Assembly: GCA_040752915.1 (NCBI GenBank)
Contig: JBFMHB010000018.1
Location: 1-46,065 of the forward strand
Reading direction: 5' to 3'
DNA: 46,065 nucleotides
From: Acidobacteriota bacterium
GTDB taxonomy: Bacteria; Acidobacteriota; UBA4820; DSQY01
This document shows, piece by piece, positions 40,301 to 46,065 of this stretch (its first letter is position 1; each line of letters opens with the position of its first letter). The notes beneath the pieces were generated by a model, which was not told the DNA's origin, made no database searches, and was given only the letters and a program-made list of their open reading frames with translations. The translations under genes were made by a program, and so were the position numbers.

Positions 40301-41521
40301 CTACCCGACCACCAGAACCCACAGGTCCCTCAGATTGTTGCCGGCGGGTCCGCGCGGGATGAACGTCCCCTCCCTTCTCCAAAGGGATGCCGTCTCCCTC
40401 CTGGCCAGGGCCTCCTTCAGCGCAGACGGGTTCGGGACGTGGCGGTCGTCCGTAAAGGCCCCTCCATCCCCGCTGCCGTCCATCCCGTCCGTCGCCAGGA
40501 CCGTCAAGGACCACCGCGCAGAAGGCGCGGCTTCCCGCAGGAGGAGGGCCAGGGCCGCGGCGAGGTGGCTGCACCGTCCGCCGGCCCCCCGGTGGTTCCC
40601 CACATCCACCGTTGCCTCCCCGACCCCGACCCAGGCTCGTGGAGGACCGCCCCCGCCCCGCGCCGCGACCGCGAGCGAGACGAGCCGCGCCGCAAGAACA
40701 TCCGCCCCTTCGCCCTCTCGCACCGGCACTTCCCTCACGCGCAAGCCCCGTGCCCTCAGTGAATCCGCCGCCAGGCGACGCAGGAAGAGCCCGTCCGCCA
40801 GCAGGAACCAGCGGTCCCTGGGCCTTCGAGCGGCGGGCGATGGGGCTGGGAGCCCCCGGGGGGCTGAGATCCCCAAGGCCCGAAGCACCTGTCCCGCCGA
40901 AACGGCCGGCCTCCAGGGAAGCGTGGGGCCCGAGCCCACGAGACGTGCCTGGCCCGGCCCCACGTCCGACCAGATGCCCGTGGCGCAGGACCAACCGCCC
41001 AGATCTTTCAGGAGACCACCCCCCTTGACCTCGGAGAGCGCAAGCCGAACGGCGTTGACGTCCCGGATGGGAGCCCCCGACGCGAGGAGCCGGGCGGCCA
41101 GCCCGGCCTTCTCCCTCAGGGTCCACGGTGGACGGGGCGCGACGAGCAGGGCGGAGGTGCCTCCAGAGACGAGCGCCAGAAGCCCTCCCCGGCCTTCCCG
41201 CAACCAGTCCCGCACTTCCCGCGTGCGCCGGACGTTTCCTGGCGTCGGCTCGGGATGGTCGCCGCGCAGGTCCAGAAAGCCCGGAGGAGCCGGCCTTCCA
41301 GGCACCCCGTAGAGGAGCCCGGGGACATATGGCCAGACCGCCCGAGCCGCGGCGGCGAGGCCCGGCGCGGCTTTGCCCAGGCAGAGAACCCGGTCCGGGA
41401 CCGACCTGCCTTCGAAGTGGGCCCGGAGAAGCGGCGGGGCGACGCGTTCCGGGGCCGAGTCGGCCAGAAAGTCCCGGAGGACGGACGCCAGAGCCATGCC
41501 CTCAAGAAGCGCGTCCCTCAC
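40301..41521 (-). CDS. Glycerate 2-kinase (GckA/TtuD family, MOFRL-type)
   Basis: A 406-residue kinase of the type II glycerate family. The N-terminal DUF4147 domain includes VLCLGKAAPGLAAAARAV, DHPEPTPGNVRRTREVRDWLRE, LALVSGGTSALL and NAVRLALSEVKGGGL. The C-terminal MOFRL domain has WVGVGEATV, GRCSHLAAALALLL and VLATDGMDGSGDGGAFTDD. It converts glycerate to 2-phosphoglycerate. The GTG start at 41521 has AAGGTGA close upstream. It diverges from the HU gene. No glyoxylate genes adjoin it. Confidence 0.92.
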   Translation of the reverse strand: MRDALLEGMALASVLRDFLADSAPERVAPPLLRAHFEGRSVPDRVLCLGKAAPGLAAAARAVWPYVPGLLYGVPGRPAPPGFLDLRGDHPEPTPGNVRRTREVRDWLREGRGGLLALVSGGTSALLVAPRPPWTLREKAGLAARLLASGAPIRDVNAVRLALSEVKGGGLLKDLGGWSCATGIWSDVGPGQARLVGSGPTLPWRPAVSAGQVLRALGISAPRGLPAPSPAARRPRDRWFLLADGLFLRRLAADSLRARGLRVREVPVREGEGADVLAARLVSLAVAARGGGGPPRAWVGVGEATVDVGNHRGAGGRCSHLAAALALLLREAAPSARWSLTVLATDGMDGSGDGGAFTDDRHVPNPSALKEALARRETASLWRREGTFIPRGPAGNNLRDLWVLVVG

Positions 41522-41593
41522 GCTTTCACCTTTTTCTATATGCCAGAATCCTCACCGCCAGGGAGTTTCCGGGGATAGCTCCGCCTGAACCCC

Positions 41594-41622
41594 TTGACAG
41601 GCGGGAGTTCCAGCCCTATATT
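41594..41622 (+). promoter_or_regulatory. Strong sigma70 promoter of the HU gene
   Basis: TTGACA (41594-41599), 17 nt, TATATT (41617-41622). The ribosome site AGGAGGT (about 41640-41646) stands 4 nt before the ATG. It is one of the best matches in the window, as expected for an abundant protein. Confidence 0.85.
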
Positions 41623-41650
41623 GTGCCCAGAACCTTTATAGGAGGTACGG

Positions 41651-41923
41651 ATGAACAAGGCTGAACTGATTGGGTCGATTTCCAACCACGCTGGGCTGAG
41701 CAAGGCCCAGGCCGCCAAGGCCCTGGACGCCTTCACGGGCGCGGTCCAGAAGGCCCTCAAGAAGGGCGACAAGGTCACGCTGGTCGGTTTCGGCACGTAC
41801 GCGGTGGGCAAGCGCAATGCCCGCACCGGCCGCAACCCCAAGACCGGCAAGCCCATCAAGATCGCGGCCAAGAAGGTCGTGAAGTTCAAGCCCGGCAAGG
41901 GTCTGGCCGACAGCGTTCGGTAA
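41651..41923 (+). CDS. HU-family DNA-binding protein
   Basis: A 90-residue nucleoid protein: MNKAELIGSISNHAGLSKAQAAKALDAF forms the dimer helices, VTLVGFGTYAVGKRNARTGRNPKTGKPIKI is the signature and DNA-bending arm with the conserved Pro, and the C-terminus FKPGKGLADSV completes the family length exactly. It acts as a dimer packaging DNA. It is a single-gene transcript with its own strong promoter and terminator, divergent from glycerate kinase. Confidence 0.97.
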   Translation: MNKAELIGSISNHAGLSKAQAAKALDAFTGAVQKALKKGDKVTLVGFGTYAVGKRNARTGRNPKTGKPIKIAAKKVVKFKPGKGLADSVR

Positions 41924-41947
41924 TCTCGAATTCCATCGGTCGGAAGC

Positions 41948-41976
41948 GAGGGGCCTTCGGGCCCCTCCTTTTTTTT
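41948..41976 (+). terminator. Rho-independent terminator of the HU gene
   Basis: GAGGGGCC-TTCG-GGCCCCTC (41948-41967) is an 8-bp stem with a stable TTCG tetraloop, then C and eight Ts (41969-41976). It starts 25 nt after the HU stop. Confidence 0.95.
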
Positions 41977-42047
41977 CCGCCCCGGCGGGCGCCCGACGTG
42001 GGGGAGGACTCGGCCGGCGAGGGGTAGGCCCGCCGGACACCTTCGCT

Positions 42048-42563
42048 TCACGCCTCCTCCGCGGGCGCGATCACCACGAGGTCCGCGCCGCCCACCACGC
42101 CCTCCCCCTCCTTCACGCGGATGTCCCGGACGATCCCGTCCGTCAGGGCCTGTAGCTCGTTCTGCATCTTCATGGCTTCGACGACGATGACGCCCTGGCC
42201 CTTCCGCACCGCCTGGCCCGGCTCCACGAGGATCTTCACGACCTTCCCCGGCATCGGCGCCTTCACCGCGGCCCCGTGGCCGGCTCCCCCGCCCGACTGG
42301 CCCCGCAGCACCAGCCCGATGGGGCTCAGAAGCTCCACTCGGCGGGTTCCGTCGTACAGGTGGACGTTGTACACGTCCGGCTCGGGCGAATAGACGCTCA
42401 CCTCATAGCTCTTTCCGTCCACGAGGAGAGAGTAAAGGCCCGGGAGGAGAAACTCGCTGTCCACTTCCCAGGTCTTGCCGTCCAGCGTGATCACGTACCC
42501 CCCGTTCCGAGGGGCCAGCTCCACGGGTATCTCCCGGCCGTTTCTGAGGATCACGTACCGCAC
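42048..42563 (-). CDS. Biotin carboxyl carrier protein (acyl-CoA carboxylase type)
   Basis: A 171-residue protein. The first 90 residues are an unassigned beta-rich region (VILRNGREIPVEL ... YDGTRRVELL). Residues 98-168 are the biotinyl/lipoyl domain: APMPGKVVKILVEPGQAVRKGQGVIVVEAMKMQNEL, with biotinylated K132 in EAMKM. It would carry carboxyl-biotin from the AccC-like protein 34 nt upstream to a carboxyltransferase. The start is GTG with GGAGG 5 nt before. No carboxyltransferase gene is in the window, so the final acceptor (acetyl-, propionyl-CoA or pyruvate) is open. Confidence 0.9.
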   Translation of the reverse strand: MRYVILRNGREIPVELAPRNGGYVITLDGKTWEVDSEFLLPGLYSLLVDGKSYEVSVYSPEPDVYNVHLYDGTRRVELLSPIGLVLRGQSGGGAGHGAAVKAPMPGKVVKILVEPGQAVRKGQGVIVVEAMKMQNELQALTDGIVRDIRVKEGEGVVGGADLVVIAPAEEA

Positions 42564-42597
42564 GTCCGCCTCCAGGAATGGGGTCCCCCGCCGCGTC

Positions 42598-44076
42598 CTA
42601 GCGGAGGCTTCGCCTCCACGCGCTCACGCCGCTCCCGGCTTCAGGTCGGGGCTGGCTCCGCACGGCCGACTCGTACGCCGCGATGGCCGCCGCGATGTCC
42701 GCCACCGGATGGGGCTCGGGCCTCCGGTACTCCCCGGGGCCCAGGAAGCGCGGGATGAAGTCCGTGCTCAGGTTCCCCGCCAGAAACTCGGGATGATTCA
42801 CGATCTCGATGAGGAAGTGTCGGTTGGATCGGATCCCGACGATCTGGAACTCCTGGAGCGCCCGGTTCATTGTGGCCACCGCCCCGGCGCGATCATCGGC
42901 CCAGGCCACGACCTTGGCGATCATGGGGTCGTAGTGGATGCTCACCTCCCCCGACCCGTACAAGGACGAGTCCACGCGCACGCCGGGCCCCTCCGGGAAG
43001 CGCACCGCCACGATCTTCCCCGGGCATGGGAGGAAGTTGTTTTCTGGATCCTCGGCGTAGATCCGGCACTCCACGGCCCACCCGCGCTGGGAGACGTCCT
43101 CCTGTTTGAGGCGAAGGGGCTCTCCGGCCGCCACACTCACCTGCAGTTTCACGAGGTCGAGGCCGGTGACCATCTCCGTGACGGGGTGCTCCACCTGGAG
43201 GCGGGTGTTCATCTCCATGAAGTAGAAGTCCCCCTCCTGGCTGGCCAGGAACTCCACCGTTCCGGCATTCACGTAGCCCACGGCCCGGGCCGCTTTCACC
43301 GCGATCTCGCCCATCCGCCTTCGCATGTCGGGCCCCACGAAGGGGGAGGGGCACTCCTCGATGACCTTCTGGTGTCGCCGTTGGATCGAGCATTCTCGTT
43401 CGCCGAGCCAGAGGCACGTTCCATGCCCGTCCGCCAGAATCTGCATTTCGATGTGGCGAGGGTTCAAGACGGCGCGCTCGAGGTACACCGACCCGTCTCC
43501 GAAGGACTGCACGGCTTCCGAGGACGCGTCCCGGAACGCGCCGGCCATCTCCTGTTCGGTCCGAACGAGCCGCATCCCCTTGCCGCCACCGCCCGCCGCC
43601 GCCTTGAGCATGATGGGAAAGCCGATGCGGCGCCCTTCGGACAGGGCCTCCTCCTGGCTCTTCACGGGTTCGAGGGTGCCCGGCACCACGGGGACCCCGG
43701 CGGCGGCCATGATCTGCCGGGCGCGGGTCTTCTCGCCCATGGCATGAATGGCCTCCGGAGGGGGCCCGATGAATATCAGCCCCTCTTCCGCGCATCGTGC
43801 GGCGAAGGACGCGTTCTCGGAAAGGAAGCCGTACCCCGGATGCACCGCATCCGCCCCGGCGCGGCGCGCCGCCGCCAGGATGGCCTCCACGTTCAGGTAG
43901 CTCTGGCTCGAGGGGGCGGGGCCGACCGGATAGGCCTCGTCGGCCAGACGGACGTGGCGGGACTGCCTGTCGGCCTCGGAAAAGACGGCCACGGACGCGA
44001 TCCCCATGTCTCTCAGGGCCCGGATAATCCGGACGGCGATCTCCCCGCGGTTGGCTATGAGGACTTTTCGGATCAC
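42598..44076 (-). CDS. accC: Biotin carboxylase subunit
   Basis: A 492-residue ATP-grasp enzyme carboxylating biotin on the carrier protein. Visible are VLIANRGEIAVRIIRALRDMG, VHPGYGFLSEN, the glycine loop AAAGGGGKGMRLV, ERECSIQRRHQKVIEE, EMNTRLQVEHPVTEMVTGLDLV and the C-terminal RIYAEDPENNFLPCPGKI. A 50-residue extension follows, as in propionyl/acyl-CoA carboxylases. The GTG at 44076 forms a GTGA overlap with the nadB stop and has GGAGGTGA upstream. The symbol is given by family, since the true complex is unknown. Confidence 0.92.
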   Translation of the reverse strand: MIRKVLIANRGEIAVRIIRALRDMGIASVAVFSEADRQSRHVRLADEAYPVGPAPSSQSYLNVEAILAAARRAGADAVHPGYGFLSENASFAARCAEEGLIFIGPPPEAIHAMGEKTRARQIMAAAGVPVVPGTLEPVKSQEEALSEGRRIGFPIMLKAAAGGGGKGMRLVRTEQEMAGAFRDASSEAVQSFGDGSVYLERAVLNPRHIEMQILADGHGTCLWLGERECSIQRRHQKVIEECPSPFVGPDMRRRMGEIAVKAARAVGYVNAGTVEFLASQEGDFYFMEMNTRLQVEHPVTEMVTGLDLVKLQVSVAAGEPLRLKQEDVSQRGWAVECRIYAEDPENNFLPCPGKIVAVRFPEGPGVRVDSSLYGSGEVSIHYDPMIAKVVAWADDRAGAVATMNRALQEFQIVGIRSNRHFLIEIVNHPEFLAGNLSTDFIPRFLGPGEYRRPEPHPVADIAAAIAAYESAVRSQPRPEAGSGVSAWRRSLR

Positions 44077-45644
44077 GAGGTCACCTCCAAGAAACGGAAG
44101 GTCTCCCCCTCGAGAAGGAGCCGGCTTGGACGCCGCCACCGGGCGTCGTCCCTCTCCGGGTGGTCCTGCCGGTAGTGGCCCCCGCGGCTCTCGCACCGGT
44201 ACTGGGCGGAGGCGGCGATGGCGTCCCCCAAGAGGGCCATGTTGGCGGTTTCCAAGACCCTGCGGTGAAAGCACCCGTCCCGGAGGTTTCTGCGGATGCC
44301 TTCAAGCTCCAGCCGGGCGGCCCTCAGGCCGCGGGCCGCGCGGATGATGCCCACGCCTTCCCACATGACCGCCCCGCACCGCTTCCTCAAAGCGTTGACG
44401 ATTTCCAGGTCGGCGCACCCCGACAGCCTCAGGGGCGGCACCTCGCGTTCCTCCGGGGCCTCGGGGCGGTCCCGAAGGGCGGCGCGGGCCGCCCGGGTCC
44501 CGAAGACGAGCCCTTCCAGGAGGGAGTTGCTGGCCAGACGGTTGGCACCGTGGACACCCGTGCAGGCCGCCTCCCCTGCGGCGTAGCAGCCGGGAAGGGA
44601 GGTGCGCCCCTCCCGATCGGTCTCGATCCCGCCCATCATGTAGTGGGCGGCGGGATAGACGGGGATGAGGCGGCGGGTGATGTCCAATCCGTACCGGAGG
44701 CAGGTGGAGTGGATCGTGGGAAAGCGCTTTCGGACGAAATCCGGGGGCAGGTGGGTCAGGTCGAGCGTCACGGGGCGCCCTTTTTGGGCCTGGATTTCGG
44801 AGACGATGGCCCTCGTGACCACGTCCCGTGGGGCCAGTTCTCCCTCCGGGTGGTACTTGTGGGCGAAGCGCTTGCCGTCCGCGTTCCTCAGGACCGCCCC
44901 TTCTCCCCGCATGCTTTCCGAAAGCAGAAACCGCGGCGCGCCGGGTAGGAACAGGGCCGTAGGGTGGAACTGGACGAATTCCAGGTTGGCCATGACGGCC
45001 CCCGCTCGAAGGGCCATGGCCATGCCGTCCCCCGTCGCCACGGCTGGGTTCGTGGACTGCTGATACAGACGCCCGATGCCCCCCGTCGCGATCAGGACGG
45101 CCCGGCCGAGTACGGGCCGCCCGCGGTTTTCGCTTTCGTCCAGGATCCACACGCCCCGGCACCTCCCCTCCTCGAGGATGAGCGCGATGCCCGTGTGAAA
45201 AGGGAGAACGCGGATGTTCTCTTCCCGCCCGGCCGCCGCCGTCAGGACCCGCTCCAGTTCCTGGCCCGTGGCGTCGCCGTGGGAGTGGAGAATGCGGCTC
45301 CGGCTGTGAGCCGCCTCGCGGGTGTAGTGAAGTTCCCCGGCCTTCCGGTCAAACTCGGCGCCCCAGGCAATGAGCTCCTCCACCCGGTCGCGCCCGTCTT
45401 CCACCAGGACGCGGACGGCCGACTCATCGCACAGGCCGTCCCCCGCCGCCAGGGTGTCGGCGAGGTGGCGCTCCCGATCCTCCGGATCGGGAAGGGGAAC
45501 GGCGATTCCGCCCTGGGCGTATTCGGTGTTGGATTCCCTGGGAAGGTCTTTCGTGACCACGATGACGCGCCAACCCGCCCGGGCGGCTTCCACCGCCCCT
45601 CGGAGCCCGGCGATGCCCGAGCCCAAGACCACGAGATCGCACAT
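44073..45644 (-). CDS. nadB: L-aspartate oxidase
   Basis: A 523-residue FAD enzyme oxidising aspartate to iminoaspartate, the first step of NAD synthesis. The dinucleotide loop is LVVLGSGIAGLRGAVEA. Active-site blocks are NTEYAQGGIAV, HSHGDATGQELERVL, FVQFHPTALF, ESMRGEGAVLRN and HGANRLASNSLLEGLVFG. The C-terminal helical domain (MWEGVGIIRAARGL, ETANMALLGDAIAASAQYRCESRGGHYRQDHPERDD in pieces) is complete. I chose the ATG at 45644 because the Rossmann strand then starts at residue 3; an in-frame TTG 19 codons upstream is possible. nadA and nadC are not in the window. Confidence 0.93.
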   Translation of the reverse strand: MCDLVVLGSGIAGLRGAVEAARAGWRVIVVTKDLPRESNTEYAQGGIAVPLPDPEDRERHLADTLAAGDGLCDESAVRVLVEDGRDRVEELIAWGAEFDRKAGELHYTREAAHSRSRILHSHGDATGQELERVLTAAAGREENIRVLPFHTGIALILEEGRCRGVWILDESENRGRPVLGRAVLIATGGIGRLYQQSTNPAVATGDGMAMALRAGAVMANLEFVQFHPTALFLPGAPRFLLSESMRGEGAVLRNADGKRFAHKYHPEGELAPRDVVTRAIVSEIQAQKGRPVTLDLTHLPPDFVRKRFPTIHSTCLRYGLDITRRLIPVYPAAHYMMGGIETDREGRTSLPGCYAAGEAACTGVHGANRLASNSLLEGLVFGTRAARAALRDRPEAPEEREVPPLRLSGCADLEIVNALRKRCGAVMWEGVGIIRAARGLRAARLELEGIRRNLRDGCFHRRVLETANMALLGDAIAASAQYRCESRGGHYRQDHPERDDARWRRPSRLLLEGETFRFLEVTS

Positions 45645-45928
45645 GAGAGGGGCTTCGGAGGTCAACGCTTCGGCTCCCGCCGGCCCGGAGAGCGCCGGCA
45701 ACTCTTCAGCCTCGGACCCATTCCGACCTCCGGGACCATTCTACGCAGGCCCGCCCCGCACAGGCAACCGCTCGGCCCCGGGCCCGGGCGCGCCCGCGCC
45801 TCCGTCCGCGGCCATCCGCCCGCGCGTGGCGGAGAGGCGCGGGCGGCGGCGCACATGGAGCGCGCCCTCTTCGCCCGGCGCCTCGTCCCGGCACCGGAGG
45901 GGCCCATGCGGTCCGCCGGAGCGCCGGA

Positions 45929-46065
45929 TCAAAGGAATCCGCGCTCCCGCATCCAGTCGTCGTTGAAGATGGTGCTCAGGTAGCGTGAGGCGCCGTCGGG
46001 AAAGATCGTGACGATGCGCGAAGGGCGATCGAGATTTCGGGCCAGCTCCAGGATGGCCCACAGGG
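45929..46065 (-). CDS. C-terminal end of a cysteine synthase/CBS-family PLP enzyme (partial)
   Basis: The last 45 or so residues read ...RIVTIFPDGASRYLSTIFNDDWMRERGFL, then TGA. The pattern VTxxPDxxxRYLST before a short aromatic tail is characteristic of O-acetylserine sulfhydrylase and cystathionine beta-synthase proteins. The active site lies to the right of the window, so substrate cannot be judged. The 284 nt between its stop and the nadB start have no gene or clear promoter. Confidence 0.8.
   Translation of the reverse strand, partial: LWAILELARNLDRPSRIVTIFPDGASRYLSTIFNDDWMRERGFL

Noticed and set aside
42014-42036. CCGGCG/CGCCGG hairpin after the biotin carrier gene as a terminator
   Set aside because: Short stem, long loop and no T-run.

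Overview
The window is GC-rich chromosomal DNA from a Gram-negative bacterium. The Gram-negative reading rests on lipid A acyltransferase and heptose genes plus a predicted outer-membrane porin. The gene mix (split RfaE1/RfaE2, M4 protease, HU, 4-nt stop/start overlaps) would suit an Acidobacteriota-like or deltaproteobacterial lineage, but no marker here settles the phylum. Coding density is high, most genes lie on the minus strand, and nothing suggests phage, insertion sequences or CRISPR.

Region by region: (1) 1-7186, minus: one tightly packed run from ychF through a thioesterase, an RDD membrane protein, an MA-clan metallopeptidase, a small exported CPVC protein and an outer-membrane porin into a zinc/manganese ABC importer (SBP, ATPase, permease; the permease runs off the left edge). 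(2) 7392-7571, plus: a small ferredoxin. (3) 7648-11404, minus: an envelope operon, tmk - lipid A acyltransferase - gmhB - rfaE1 - rfaE2. (4) 11708-16598: a small unknown gene, hemB coupled to a Cys-rich mini-protein, an HD-GYP protein with a degenerate receiver, and an SDR/DUF2867 protein. (5) 16780-23226, minus: an arsenic island in two transcription units, each opening with an arsR and a sigma70 promoter with a perfect inverted repeat. The upstream unit is arsR-acr3-arsC, then arsM. The downstream unit is arsR-arsF-arsG-thioredoxin-like-permease-YeeE-like. (6) 23286-27597: a zinc alcohol dehydrogenase, tRNA-Pro(CGG), a 5'-nucleotidase-type phosphatase and an isoaspartyl peptidase/asparaginase. 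(7) 27713-32537, plus: an SLC13 transporter, arfB, a multi-arm hairpin with a T-run, a membrane protein and a DEAD-box helicase. (8) 32688-37032, minus: an M4 protease with a sigma54-like promoter, an aminotransferase-coaD-ACP operon, and tRNA-Arg(TCT). (9) 37098-46065: a CDF exporter with two dimerisation domains, SDR, hemW, glycerate kinase, HU with textbook promoter and terminator, nadB-accC-biotin carrier, and the tail of a cysteine-synthase-like gene.

The most striking system is the arsenic island. It combines arsenate reduction (ArsC), As(III) efflux (Acr3) and As(III) methylation (ArsM) with an ArsF/ArsG/thioredoxin module and an ArsP-type permease, both linked to organoarsenicals, and ends in a miniature YeeE/YedE-like membrane protein. 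Other points of interest are the zinc importer with its own porin, the attenuator-like hairpin set at 29801-29900, the 8-Cys mini-protein overlapping zinc-dependent hemB, and the CDF protein with a duplicated cytoplasmic domain.
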